Notes: generated by a model from the letters alone, not told the origin. 64,000 bases of DNA from Cylindrospermum stagnale PCC 7417 (GCF_000317535.1 NC_019757.1:2434501-2498500), one strand, 5' to 3'; counted from the stretch's first letter, positions 44,371 to 53,721 are shown. A program made the numbers and translations.

Positions 44371-45780
44371 CTATGCGAGTATTGGCTGCGATTTATTTTT
44401 AGGTTTCACGGGAATTTTAATGACAAACTCAGCCCCTTTTCCCTGACTCGATACACAATTAATTTGACCACCGTGTTTTTCAACTATAACTTGATAGCTG
44501 ATAGATAAACCCAATCCTGTTCCCTTACCAACATTTTTGGTGGTGAAGAAAGGATCAAACAAGCGCTTTTGAATACTCTCCGGTATTCCCGGACCATTAT
44601 CGCCAATGTGAATAATGATCTGATTGTCGTCAGTGACTTCAGTACGAATGCAAATTGTCAGAGGATTTGGAGCCGCTGGAGCAAAATCAAAACTGATAAC
44701 TGATAACTGATAACTTTCGGAAAGAGCATCAATAGCATTCACCAGAATATGCATAAATACCTGATTGAGTTGTCCAGCATAGCACTCCACTAGGGGGAGA
44801 TCACCGTATGTTTTAATGACTTTAATTTCTGGGCGATCAGGTTGAGAGTTAAGGCGATTTTGTAAAATTATTAATGTGTTGTCGATGCCTTCATGTATAT
44901 CAACCGGTTTAAATTCGGCTTCATCCAAGCGAGAAAAGTTACGCAGGGATAAAACAATTTCATGTATTCGGTTAGCACCAACCATCATGGAAGATAACAA
45001 TTTAGGTAAATCTTCTATAATATAGTCGAGTTCAATTCCCTTCCTTTCAGCTTGTCGGGCCATATAAGGATCAGGATACTGCTGCTGATAGCATTGCAGC
45101 AGGTACAGTAGGTCTTGCACATATTGAGTAGCGTGGGACAGGTTGCCGTAAATAAAACTAATAGGATTGTTGATTTCGTGTGCAATACCAGCCACAAGTT
45201 GTCCCAATGCAGCCATTTTTTCATTCTGTAGTAATCGGGTATAGTTGTGCTGAAGGTCAAGAAAACCTGCCCTGGCCATTCTGGCATCTTCTTCTTCCTG
45301 CTGTAGTCGAGCACGTGTTAAAACTTGAATTTGGGAGTAGGCTAAAAGTAACTGATGAAAATCGACTAGTCCATGCTTGAAGGACTTAGCCTTGACTAAA
45401 ATCGGCTCATAGACAAGTTGAGGCGATCGCCCCAAAGCTACCTGAGTTGCTTCCAGAACGGGGGTGTCCTCAGGAAATACAAATACTGTTGGCTGGAGAA
45501 AATTGTAGAGACTTTCGATCGGTCGCCCAGCAAATAGCCCCAAACCGTAGGGACGGCTCATTTGTTCAAAAAATATCCGTCGTGAAATCATCCCTTCATA
45601 TTGTTGATTTCTAGTCAGAATAATTCCTGGTAGTAAAGGCTCTTGCTCAAAGAGTATAGCTAATTCATTTCCTGGACGATCTATCTCGATCTGAACTGCC
45701 CAAACTGGTAGTTCCTGCAAAGTTGACTCTAGTCGCAGGTTCAGATCATCAGCATTTTTAATGCTATGCATAGCCAGCAT
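44371..45780 (-). CDS. cytosolic sensor histidine kinase
   Basis: The 469-residue kinase has no membrane helix. Residues 1-150 hold a module (ISRRIFFEQMSRPYGLGLFAGRPIESLYNFL...LGRSPQLVYEPILVK) that in cyanobacteria also precedes GGDEF and phosphatase domains; its role is not known to me. A coiled coil (about 160-190) leads to the HisKA region with the phosphoacceptor His in LVAGIAHEINNPISFIYGN (about residue 203). The ATPase part shows [40 protein letters not shown] and GKGAEFVIKIP. It resembles the large cyanobacterial family of soluble hybrid-lacking kinases. A heptanucleotide repeat encodes part of the loop after the N-box. No response regulator adjoins it. Confidence 0.88.
   Translation of the reverse strand: MLAMHSIKNADDLNLRLESTLQELPVWAVQIEIDRPGNELAILFEQEPLLPGIILTRNQQYEGMISRRIFFEQMSRPYGLGLFAGRPIESLYNFLQPTVFVFPEDTPVLEATQVALGRSPQLVYEPILVKAKSFKHGLVDFHQLLLAYSQIQVLTRARLQQEEEDARMARAGFLDLQHNYTRLLQNEKMAALGQLVAGIAHEINNPISFIYGNLSHATQYVQDLLYLLQCYQQQYPDPYMARQAERKGIELDYIIEDLPKLLSSMMVGANRIHEIVLSLRNFSRLDEAEFKPVDIHEGIDNTLIILQNRLNSQPDRPEIKVIKTYGDLPLVECYAGQLNQVFMHILVNAIDALSESYQLSVISFDFAPAAPNPLTICIRTEVTDDNQIIIHIGDNGPGIPESIQKRLFDPFFTTKNVGKGTGLGLSISYQVIVEKHGGQINCVSSQGKGAEFVIKIPVKPKNKSQPILA
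44694..44714. repeat. three tandem TGATAAC heptamers inside the kinase gene
   Basis: TGATAAC occurs three times in a row, a short tandemly repeated repetitive sequence of the kind known from Anabaena and Calothrix. Because 21 bases equal seven codons, the frame is kept. It encodes YQLSVIS-type residues in a variable loop of the ATPase domain. Confidence 0.7.
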
Positions 45781-46455
45781 CTTTCAATCCTTGACCTTTA
45801 GGTAGTAATTAAGCACAATACAATCATTAGCATAGCTAAAGGTAGAGTTACCGCAATGGGTTCTCCAATCTTCGCATTATGCAAAATGTTACAGCAATTT
45901 TTAGTCCGTTCAGATACATATAATTTTCAGAAATGCGGTGGTTAGAGACCTATTCCATATTTTTCACTAATATGCAAAGTGCTGTAATCTCGTTTTTTGT
46001 TTGAATAATTTAGGTTAATTGTCAAGGATAAATGATTGCCTCCGGCACGCTACACGAACACATTTTCAAAGTTGCGCGAACTATTAAGGTTTATGAACGC
46101 AGTAAATGCTAGCATCTAGCCTTTAAGCTAAAGTTAAGGAATAGATATCAAATTGGTTATGTTGTGAAGCAAAAACCTAGTCGCTTGTGCAATTAGTTGT
46201 GCTTATCCAAAATTAATCGGCTTAAATAGTCATCATTTCCTCATATTTCGCTCAATTGAGATGATCAAGCAATATCCAGCCTCTACCAAATTGCTTGTAG
46301 AACGGTGTGTGAAAACAAAGTATGACTTGGAAGTAATGCACGATATGCCCAAATGAACTATTCGTCTGTCAACCAATAAATGACGGGTGAAGGTGACAAG
46401 GTACAAATCAAGGAGAAATTACTGAAAAAGTTTCTCTTTTATCTCTTGTTCTGGT
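45781..46455. other. intergenic, no supported gene
   Basis: No open frame of interest is present. A fragment near 46061-46085 reads HEHIFKVARTIK in one frame, which recalls the C-terminal KVARTIADL of ComM proteins and may belong with the remnant that follows. This is weak evidence. Confidence 0.3.
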
Positions 46456-46647
46456 GATGAACCGCTCAAAGTTGCTAGGGCTATTGCTTAAGGTATTAGA
46501 TTAATCTCTGCGGTTACCGCCCCCAGGTGTGCAGCCAATCGCATTCTCTAAGCTGCACAAACTATTACAGATTTAGTGGCAGAGGATTACCTGAAACCCT
46601 AGCATGTGGCGGCGATTCAGTATTGAACGCTAGATGGAATGCAGTGA
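46456..46647 (+). pseudogene. decayed C-terminal fragment of a comM-like (Mg-chelatase family) gene
   Basis: In one frame the stretch from 46534 reads ANRIL-stop-AAQTITDLVAEDYLKP-stop-HVAAIQY-stop-TLDGMQ. ComM/YifB proteins end in a region of the form RVARTIADLAG...L.P.HVAEAIQYRSLDR, so the match is good apart from three in-frame stops at places where arginine or glutamate codons are expected. Upstream, DEPLKVARAIA (46456-46488) looks like a second, frame-shifted piece. The rest of the gene is absent. ComM helps branch migration in natural transformation; an intact copy may exist elsewhere in the genome. Confidence 0.5.
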
Positions 46648-46765
46648 ATACAGACGGGAGCCTAGTTGTTAACTCAAGGTTCAGGCTTATAGCCGAATGA
46701 CACCCTTGTTAAGGGTAAGTAAATGAGCCTGTTTCAAAATTTCAAAACTTTCAGCAGTGTGGAAT

Positions 46766-47206
46766 TCAGGAAAACACAGTCGAGAATCGGGATTTGGAGA
46801 ATATCCCCTTGGTAATTGGCTCTGATGATTTAAATTTTGACTCAAAATTGGCGAGTTTTGCGTACGCTGCTAACAGTAAATCAGGATCAATAAGAATCAA
46901 GCCATTCACCTGTTTGTAGAGACCAAGGTTTTTAGTTACAACTAAAACGGCTTGCCCTTCGTAGTAAAAAATAGGAGGATGAATACCGTTAGTATTATAA
47001 GGGCTGTATATCCCAGAATTGTTCCCATATAATCCAGCAGAGTTACGGATGCTGTAGATGCCATCAGAACTGCCGTAGTCTCCACGAATGTTATTGATGG
47101 AGTATGGATTATGTTTATTACTTGATAGTATGCCTAAGAATTGCCCATCAGCAGCCCATAATTGAGCCATACCATCAACAGCCGCGAAAAATTCTAGATT
47201 TAACAT
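46766..47206 (-). CDS. cyanobacterial protein with YG/SI-N repeats
   Basis: The product of about 146 residues carries a repeated pattern (LSSNKHNPYSINNIRGDYGSSDGIYSIRNSAGLYGNNSGIYSPYNTNGIHPPIFYYEGQAVLVVTKN) seen in a family of small bacterial proteins that repeat S-I-x-N-x-x-G-x-Y-G-S. It continues with DPDLLLAAYAKLANFESKF. The function of that family is not known to me. The start is uncertain: ATG at 47206 gives MLNLEFFAAVDGMAQLWAADG, ATG at 47245 adds 13 residues, and the frame is open to 47350. No ribosome site helps the choice. No signal peptide is evident from the shorter start. Confidence 0.6.
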   Translation of the reverse strand: MLNLEFFAAVDGMAQLWAADGQFLGILSSNKHNPYSINNIRGDYGSSDGIYSIRNSAGLYGNNSGIYSPYNTNGIHPPIFYYEGQAVLVVTKNLGLYKQVNGLILIDPDLLLAAYAKLANFESKFKSSEPITKGIFSKSRFSTVFS

Positions 47207-47736
47207 TTGTTTTATGGTAAAAGCACACTCTCTAGCTTCTCCCATAGCATTGATATTTTCTACAGTGATGATAACGAATTTTATCTCATGAAATATATTT
47301 AATTTAAGTGATTCTACATAAAATATGTCTTCCGCATGTTGTTTGATCAAGACCTGTGTGCTGTGTGAATTTTATCAAATGACTTCATGAAATTATCTTA
47401 AAAAGCTTGTAAATAAAGACTTATGATTTTATATATGCTGTTAATAGCAGTTTGCTTTGAATACTATGAGTTGATTGGCAATAGTAAGCGAGCACCTACA
47501 GTGGAAGCTTTGCACCATCACATTCTCAAAGTTTCGCCAAGTATTAAACAGCAGCAACAAATAACTGACTCTGGGATATGTGCGTTCGCGAACAGCAATC
47601 ACATTATCCGTTATCTAATCTGAATTCATCCTCAAGAAAGCTAAAGCAACACCCTGAGAAAGATGTGGTCACCCAAAAAATAAGTATCCAATATATCAGG
47701 ACAAAAGCGACAACCTGTTATAAGGAGACTGATTTA
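47207..47736. other. intergenic, no supported gene
   Basis: The stretch upstream of the YihY/BrkB gene has short frames without support. Near 47512-47550 one frame reads LHHHILKVSPSIK, again recalling a ComM C-terminus, but this is too short to call. A small frame beginning at 47423 has no ribosome site. Confidence 0.3.
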
Positions 47737-48741
47737 ATGAACTTGCAGGCGATTTGGCGGCTATTTCAAGAGACATTTAAAGAATGGAATGATGATCAAG
47801 CCTCACGGTTAGCAGCAGCATTAGCTTATTACACGATTTTTTCGATCGCACCGTTGCTAATTATCATTATTGCCATTGCCGGAGCAGTATTTGGAGAAGA
47901 AGCGGCGAGAGGTGAAATTGTCCGTCAAATTCAAGGTTTAGTCGGTAAAGATGGCGCACAATTTATCGAAATAGCCATTAGAAATGCCAGCAAACCACAA
48001 GAGGGAACTATCGCTTCTATTATTAGTATTTGTGTGTTGCTATTGGGTGCAACTGGAGTATTTGCCGTGTTACAAGATTCCCTAAATACAATTTGGGAAG
48101 TACAACCAAAACCCGGACGCGGTATCATCAACATTATTCGCCAGCGTTTTTCGTCTTTTGCGATGGTACTAGGTATTGGTTTTTTACTTCTGGTGTCCCT
48201 GGTAATTAGTGCCGCGTTGTCAGGATTGGGAACATATATTAATAATGTGCTGCCGGGTGTAGATTTTGTCTGGAGTTTGCTCAATGTCCTTATTTCATTT
48301 AGCATCACCACATTGCTATTTGGGCTAATTTTTAAAGTTCTGCCTGATGCCAAAATTGCTTGGAGTGATGTTTTAATTGGTGCTATTATCACCTCACTTT
48401 TATTTTCTATCGGCAGGTTTTTGTTAGGACAGTACCTCGGTAACAGCAGTTTTGGTTCCACCTACGGTGCAGCCGGTTCCTTGGTGGTTATTCTGGCTTG
48501 GGTTTACTATGCTGCCCAAATTCTCTTTTTCGGTGCCGAGTTTACCCAGGTTTATGCTAGAAAATACGGTACTTGCATTGTCCCCACCAAGAATGCCATC
48601 CCTCTATCTAATCATAAGAAGCCCAACGGCACTACTCAACAGGGAGAAGCTGCCTATAATAAACAGCCATCTTCTAACTTGATTAATCGCCTAATGCGGT
48701 ATCTTCGGCAAACTAAGCGTTCAAAAACAAGAGGGAAATAG
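47737..48741 (+). CDS. YihY/BrkB family inner membrane protein
   Basis: The 334-residue protein has six hydrophobic segments and family motifs: WNDDQASRLAAALAYYTIFSIAPLLIIIIAIAG, GATGVFAVLQDSLNTIWEV, FGLIFKVLPDAKIAWSDVLIGA and FGSTYGAAGSLVVILAWVYYAAQILFFGAEFTQVYARKYG. Members were once called RNase BN but are membrane proteins of unknown transport or envelope role. AAGGAG at 47722-47727 lies 9 bases before the ATG at 47737. The open frame upstream to 47578 is not needed. The last 50 residues are polar and cytosolic. purB follows 121 bases downstream, possibly from its own promoter. Confidence 0.9.
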   Translation: MNLQAIWRLFQETFKEWNDDQASRLAAALAYYTIFSIAPLLIIIIAIAGAVFGEEAARGEIVRQIQGLVGKDGAQFIEIAIRNASKPQEGTIASIISICVLLLGATGVFAVLQDSLNTIWEVQPKPGRGIINIIRQRFSSFAMVLGIGFLLLVSLVISAALSGLGTYINNVLPGVDFVWSLLNVLISFSITTLLFGLIFKVLPDAKIAWSDVLIGAIITSLLFSIGRFLLGQYLGNSSFGSTYGAAGSLVVILAWVYYAAQILFFGAEFTQVYARKYGTCIVPTKNAIPLSNHKKPNGTTQQGEAAYNKQPSSNLINRLMRYLRQTKRSKTRGK

Positions 48742-48862
48742 GATTTTGCAACGCTTACGGTTGGAGCTTCTAATATCTTAGAAACCCTACTAAAAGTTGA
48801 GGGTGGGGACTTTCGCGAGCCGTTAAACTGTAGAATATGACGGTTGTATTCTGTGCCGGACT

Positions 48863-50158
48863 GTGATTGAGCGTTATACTTTGCCCGAAATGGGCAATTT
48901 GTGGAGCGAAGCCTATAAGCTAAAAACCTGGCTGCAAGTGGAAATCGCTGTTTGCGAAGCTCAGGCTGAGTTGGGCTACATTCCCTCTGGTGCGGTTGAG
49001 GAAATTAAGGCAAAGGCGAATTTTGACCCACAGCGGGTGCTGGAAATTGAGGCTGAAGTCCGTCATGATGTAATCGCCTTTTTGACAAATGTCAATGAAT
49101 ATGTAGGCGATGCGGGTCGCTATATTCATCTGGGTTTAACTAGTTCGGATGTTTTGGATACGGCGTTAGCGCTGCAATTGGTTGCCAGCTTAGATGTGTT
49201 GGCGCAACGGCTGGAAGATTTGATTCAGGTAATTCGCCACAAGGCACGAGAACATCGGTATACGGTGATGATTGGGCGATCGCATGGCATTCATGCAGAA
49301 CCGATTACTTTTGGGTTTAAACTGGCTGGGTGGTTGGCGGAAGTGTTGCGGCATCAAGAACGCTTGCGAATTCTCCGGCAAACGATCGCAGTCGGGAAAA
49401 TTTCTGGTGCAGTGGGAACTTATGCGAATATTGAACCCCGTGTAGAAGCTTACGCTTGCGAAAAACTCGGACTGCAAGCCGATACCGCTTCCACACAAGT
49501 TATTTCTCGCGATCGCCACGCCGACTACGTCCAACAATTAGCCTTATTAGCGGCGTCTATCGAACGCTTTGCGGTAGAAATTCGCAATCTGCAAAAAACA
49601 GATGTTTTGGAAGTAGAAGAATTCTTCGCCAAAGGTCAAAAAGGCTCCAGCGCCATGCCCCACAAGCGCAACCCCATCCGTTCAGAACGACTAACGGGAA
49701 TGGCGCGACTTGTGAGAAGTCATGCCGGTGCAGCTTTAGAAAACGTTGCTTTATGGCATGAGCGGGATATTTCCCACAGTTCTGTAGAACGAGTAGTTTT
49801 ACCAGATGCTTGCATTTTAACGCACTTTATGCTGGTAGAAACAATTGATCTGGTGAAAAACCTCCTGGTCTATCCCCAGAATATGGAACGGAATCTCAAC
49901 TGTTATGGCGGCGTTGTCTTCAGCCAGAAAGTACTACTCGCTTTAGTGGACAAGGGAACCAATCGCGAAGAAGCTTATGCGATCGTCCAAGAAAACGCTC
50001 ACGCAGCCTGGAACAAACCAGAAGGCAATTTCCACGATTTGATCAGCATTGACCCGCGTGTTCTACAAAAGTTGTCACCAGCAGAAATAGAAAACTGTTT
50101 TGACCCACAGAACCATCTCAGGTATTTAGAACAGGTTTACCAACGTTTGGGCATTTAA
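48863..50158 (+). CDS. purB: adenylosuccinate lyase
   Basis: The 431-residue cytosolic enzyme acts twice in purine synthesis, releasing fumarate from SAICAR and from adenylosuccinate. The fumarase/aspartase signature GSSAMPHKRNPIRSE is clear (about residues 262-276), as are the earlier VRHDVIAFLTNVNEYVGDAGRYIHLGLTSSDVLDTALALQL and MIGRSHGIHAEPITFGFK motifs. It starts with GTG at 48863 (reading MIERYTLPEMGNLWSE), the usual N-terminus of cyanobacterial PurB; no ATG is available nearby. Length is normal. An AT/GGGTAAT inverted repeat follows the stop. Confidence 0.95.
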   Translation: MIERYTLPEMGNLWSEAYKLKTWLQVEIAVCEAQAELGYIPSGAVEEIKAKANFDPQRVLEIEAEVRHDVIAFLTNVNEYVGDAGRYIHLGLTSSDVLDTALALQLVASLDVLAQRLEDLIQVIRHKAREHRYTVMIGRSHGIHAEPITFGFKLAGWLAEVLRHQERLRILRQTIAVGKISGAVGTYANIEPRVEAYACEKLGLQADTASTQVISRDRHADYVQQLALLAASIERFAVEIRNLQKTDVLEVEEFFAKGQKGSSAMPHKRNPIRSERLTGMARLVRSHAGAALENVALWHERDISHSSVERVVLPDACILTHFMLVETIDLVKNLLVYPQNMERNLNCYGGVVFSQKVLLALVDKGTNREEAYAIVQENAHAAWNKPEGNFHDLISIDPRVLQKLSPAEIENCFDPQNHLRYLEQVYQRLGI

Positions 50159-50165
50159 AACTAAT

Positions 50166-50210
50166 GGGTAATTGGTAATTTTTGCGCCCGTTTCCTATTA
50201 CCCATTACCC
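50166..50210 (+). terminator. inverted repeat after purB
   Basis: GGGTAATTGGTAAT (50166-50179) pairs with ATTACCCATTACCC (50197-50210), with a single mismatch. It lies 8 bases after the purB stop. Repeats of this form are also dispersed in Nostoc genomes. Confidence 0.45.
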
Positions 50211-50385
50211 GTTAGCTCTTCCCAAAACTTAAATATATGTAGTACAACATTAATATATATATAAATAGAAACAGTATTTACTATGGCAATACGGACTAAT
50301 TTCGGTATGGTTCGCAAAGTATGACGAGCAAAGTTTCGTCTCAGTAACGACCATTTGCTAACTTAGTCATGCGTTGGATACCCTG

Positions 50386-50934
50386 ATGATTGAAATCCTC
50401 GCCACACTGTCTGCTTCTGCGGCCGCAGGAATGAGAATAGGTACGCCCTTGCTAATCATTGGACTGTTGCAGGGCAGTAACCTCTGGTCAGAAGTGCCGC
50501 TATTATCTCACATTTCGCCCCATATCTTGCTATGGTCACTCACCAGTTGGTCGGTATTTGAACTATTCGCTTCCAAAAGGGTACTAGGGCAAAGACTGCT
50601 ACAAGTAGTTCAGTTATTTTTGTCACCTCTTGTTGGGGCGATCATGGGGTTAGCAGTAGCGTCAGCAACCTCAACACCGAACTGGCTAATTGCTTTTATT
50701 GGCGGTTTGTTAGCCTTAGTACTCCAGCTAGTGCAGATTGGTTGGTTCTATCGTTTGCGTGGCTTACCGTTGTGGGCAGTTTTTCTGCAAGATACCTTGT
50801 GCATAGCTTTGGTACTTTTTGCCTTTGATGCTCCCTGGCAAGGAGGATTAATTGCTTTAATCCTCCTCTGGTTTGCAGTTCGCAGTGCCAAGCAGTGGTA
50901 TGTCTGGTATCACAGAGGCAGAAGGAAAAATTAA
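50386..50934 (+). CDS. DUF4126-type membrane protein
   Basis: The 182-residue protein starts MIEILATLSASAAAGMRIGTPLLIIGLLQG, typical of DUF4126 proteins, at the ATG at 50386; a TTG at 50374 is less likely. Further motifs are SWSVFELFASKRVLGQRLLQVVQLFLSPLVGAIMGLAVAS and three more helices up to ALILLWFAVRSAKQW. The AAAGMRxGxPL opening with small residues suggests a channel or carrier, but the function is unknown. It ends exactly where the tnpB remnant of the opposite strand ends. Confidence 0.8.
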   Translation: MIEILATLSASAAAGMRIGTPLLIIGLLQGSNLWSEVPLLSHISPHILLWSLTSWSVFELFASKRVLGQRLLQVVQLFLSPLVGAIMGLAVASATSTPNWLIAFIGGLLALVLQLVQIGWFYRLRGLPLWAVFLQDTLCIALVLFAFDAPWQGGLIALILLWFAVRSAKQWYVWYHRGRRKN

Positions 50935-51080
50935 GCTTCCCCGGTCTGAAGAGTCCACAATTGGACTTTCTTAGGCTGACTTAAACAACCTCTACTGATT
51001 ATGCTTAGGTCTAAACTTAGCATCACCTCTACTTTGCAGATGATATTTGCAGCACCGTTGCAGTCTGCATTAATCAAAAA
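50931..51080 (-). pseudogene. C-terminal remnant of an IS200/IS605-type tnpB
   Basis: The minus strand encodes LINADCNGAANIICKVEV...GCLSQPKKVQLWTL, the end of a TnpB protein, including the third RuvC aspartate in INADCNGAANI. The frame extends upstream to 51224, but that part does not match TnpB. The zinc finger and the rest of the RuvC domain are missing, so the gene is dead. TnpB is the RNA-guided nuclease of IS605-family elements. The remnant's stop overlaps the end of the DUF4126 gene, as if the element had inserted right behind it. Confidence 0.65.
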
Positions 51081-51569
51081 AAACCGCTTTAGCTTAATCA
51101 AAAAGAAGCCCCACATCTGACCCGAAGGGCAGTGTGGGATGAATTTTTGGGCGATGATGAATTGACCCACAACCAAATCAATCCGTAGGATTGACAGGAC
51201 AGTGGGTCGATGAGGAATTGCCATTTTTGACGTTAAGCGAATCGATGTAGAGACGCTTAGGTGTCGCGTCTTTAGAAAAATCGGAAATCATACCATCAAT
51301 TCACCCAAAAAATAGAAAACAAATTACCTGCAAAAATCATACGCAAACAAGTTATCTTCTTTGCAGTCAGATTTGAAGACATAGCACCTAATACAACAAA
51401 GCTATCAGTTATCCGATAGCTATAGTGAGTGTTTACCTATTTTTTAAAACTTATTAAATTCTTACTAAACTCGTAAAAATCACTAAAAAAGATATTGATA
51501 AATTACTGATTTAAGCTTACTGTACTTTAACATAGTCTGGCTTAAAACTGCTTAAAAAGCTTAAACCTT
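51081..51569. other. intergenic with hairpins
   Basis: No gene is seen. GACCCAC (51161-51167) and GTGGGTC (51201-51207) bound a foldable segment with an inner AATCC/GGATT. AGACGC (51251-51256) pairs with GCGTCT (51265-51270), a common Nostoc repeat form. The first may be part of the degraded insertion sequence. The phosphatase-fusion promoter is expected at 51400-51560, which is very AT-rich. Confidence 0.4.
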
Positions 51570-53582
51570 GTGGTAAAAACTAATAATTATGCCAACGCCT
51601 CTGTTGCTCAAAAGGATGATTATCCAGGATGTGCATACTTTGTTCGGCATGGTGAAAGCACCAGCAACGAACGCAACATTTTTGCAGGAGTACTGGATGT
51701 TGACTTGACCGCATTTGGTAGATTACAGGCACGCCGTGCAGGTATTGATATCAAGAAAAAAGGTATCAAGTTTGACGCAGTATATGTCTCTCACATGAGA
51801 CGTGCGCGGCAAACTTGTGAAATTGCCCTTGCTGAAAGTGAGGCATTGAAGTCACCCGATATTACTGTTGAAATCGACCATCGGATTAGCGAGAAATCCT
51901 TTGGAATTTTTGCCGGTCGTAACCTAAATCTGCTTCGTCTTGCCCTTGGCTACGAAGGCTTCGAGGAAATGTTACATTCCCATAACGAAGCACCCCCCGC
52001 TGGGGAGAAGATTTCACAAGTTTACGGACGCGCTGCTTCTTTCTATGAGGAGCGGGTTGTGCCGCACTTAAAACGGGGTGAAACTGTTCTGGTAGTGTGC
52101 CACCAATATGTATTGGAGCCTTTAGCACTTTATTTAAGTGATTTACCACCAACTGCGTATAAACATTTAAAACTCCCTAACGGTAAAGCTCTTAGTGGAG
52201 AGGAGTTAGTCAAGTTTCGTGATAAGGAATCGGGTGGTGCCGCTTCCCTGCGGAAAGAGATCAACGATCTTTCTATTATGTGGGCAATTTTGCTCTATGC
52301 TGCTGCTTTCTTATTGGGATGCTTGGTCAGGACAATAAGTGCTTCCTCAGTAGGAATTCCGTCTGAGCTATTTCGAGGGCTAATCGTTGCTTGTCTTGCG
52401 GCTTCAACGTTTTATACTTATCTGGATATTGACTTTGCAGCGAGTAAACGCAAAGTAACTTCAACTGTTAAGTATATAGTCTACGCCTGGATGTTGGCCA
52501 GATGGGCAGTTGGGCTACTTTTAATATTCTCTGGAATTTTGTATCAAGGTCCCGGCGATTTGTATAAAGTTATGTGGGTGCTTTTTTGGATGGTTCCACC
52601 CGCTCTTACTTCCCCTGTTTTATCGGTACTCTGGGGCGGTAATCTTTATCCTTCCGCTATCTTATCAAGGACGTTATCGATTATCGCACCAGTTGCACTA
52701 ATTGTGACATTTGGCTTGGCAAAACAATTACCAATTAACAGTTCAAGCCTGATATTTTTCGGTGTGATTCTTATTTTTGGTTTGGCAATACCGGGAGCTT
52801 TAGCCCAATTTTGGCGTGACAAATCTCCTGTTGAATCAAACCACCACAGTAAGAACTGGAAATTTATTGGAGTGCTTGCTGTTGCCTTAATGGCTTTGGC
52901 AACAGGGTTTCAGTTTACTCCATCAACATTCCTCAGCGATTTATTTTTCTCAACGGATGCGAACCGCTCCCTAGCTTGTCTGCAACAACTGGCAGTGGCA
53001 ACGTTAGTCTTTGTTTTAATTCGCGTCTTTGCGGTATTAACTTCAGTGGTTACAAAAGGCAAGCTGAATAAGGCAGAAGCTAGAGATGCTTATATCCTGC
53101 TTGTTAATCCCAACTTTTTCCTTTGGGCTGCTCTTTTCCTCGGAGTTAGTGCAACTGCAAATCCCGAAGCTGTAAAATATGCAATTTTTTGGGCAGCACT
53201 GGGATTCTTCTGCATCCCCCTTGTCGAGCAGATATTGTTTATGAATTCATTTGGTAATGAATTATTGAGAGAAACACTGCGCTCTTCGAGAATGGCAACA
53301 GAAGATGTGAGAAAACTTTTCCACCAATTGGATACAGATGCAAGCAATGCACTCAATAGAGACGAGATTATGGAGCTTTTAGGTCAAATAGAAGATCTGA
53401 CAACAGGCGAACGTAGTTCTGAAGATGTCAGGAGCTACGTAACTAATTATCTTTTTGCCACTCTTGACACTGATAAAAATGGCACAGTTGATTTAGCAGA
53501 ATTAGAAGACTATGTATCAACCTACGGGTTAGTTGCTAACCTAAACGTTGTCTCTGCTGCTGCATCCCAGGTAGCAACATAA
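51570..53582 (+). CDS. histidine phosphatase-membrane-EF-hand fusion protein
   Basis: The 670-residue protein opens with a phosphoglycerate-mutase-like domain: FVRHGESTSNERN (His27 would be phosphorylated), the VSHMRRARQTCEIAL segment and VCHQ near residue 178. Residues 235-560 or so contain about nine to ten membrane helices, perhaps a transporter-like domain (LLGCLVRTIS, PPALTSPVLSVLWGGNLYPSAI, FFGVILIFGLAIPGALAQFW). The C-terminus has two EF-hand loops, DTDASNALNRDE (588-599) and DTDKNGTVDLAE (633-644), with good calcium ligands. I infer a calcium-regulated membrane protein. The substrate is unknown. The start GTG at 51570 gives the longest sensible N-terminus, without a clear ribosome site. 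Confidence 0.82.
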   Translation: MVKTNNYANASVAQKDDYPGCAYFVRHGESTSNERNIFAGVLDVDLTAFGRLQARRAGIDIKKKGIKFDAVYVSHMRRARQTCEIALAESEALKSPDITVEIDHRISEKSFGIFAGRNLNLLRLALGYEGFEEMLHSHNEAPPAGEKISQVYGRAASFYEERVVPHLKRGETVLVVCHQYVLEPLALYLSDLPPTAYKHLKLPNGKALSGEELVKFRDKESGGAASLRKEINDLSIMWAILLYAAAFLLGCLVRTISASSVGIPSELFRGLIVACLAASTFYTYLDIDFAASKRKVTSTVKYIVYAWMLARWAVGLLLIFSGILYQGPGDLYKVMWVLFWMVPPALTSPVLSVLWGGNLYPSAILSRTLSIIAPVALIVTFGLAKQLPINSSSLIFFGVILIFGLAIPGALAQFWRDKSPVESNHHSKNWKFIGVLAVALMALATGFQFTPSTFLSDLFFSTDANRSLACLQQLAVATLVFVLIRVFAVLTSVVTKGKLNKAEARDAYILLVNPNFFLWAALFLGVSATANPEAVKYAIFWAALGFFCIPLVEQILFMNSFGNELLRETLRSSRMATEDVRKLFHQLDTDASNALNRDEIMELLGQIEDLTTGERSSEDVRSYVTNYLFATLDTDKNGTVDLAELEDYVSTYGLVANLNVVSAAASQVAT

Positions 53583-53677
53583 TTTGCGTTCAGGAAAGCC
53601 ACTTGCCGAGTTACCACATTTTGTGGGATTTAGTAAACACCATTCTGGCTGGGTAAGGCAGTAATTCCTGATTGATA

Positions 53678-53721
53678 ATTCGTAATTTGTAATTATTACC
53701 CCTCAATTACGAATTACGAAT
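53678..53721. repeat. 17-bp imperfect inverted repeat
   Basis: The arm at 53678-53694 (ATTCGTAATTTGTAATT) pairs with 53705-53721 (AATTACGAATTACGAAT) with one mismatch. It lies about 95 bases downstream of the phosphatase-fusion stop and could terminate its transcript. This AATTACGAATT form is a dispersed Nostoc repeat. Confidence 0.5.

Noticed and set aside
47423-47623. 66-codon frame upstream of the YihY/BrkB gene
   Set aside because: No initiation signal is present. Part of it looks like a chance or decayed ComM-like fragment.
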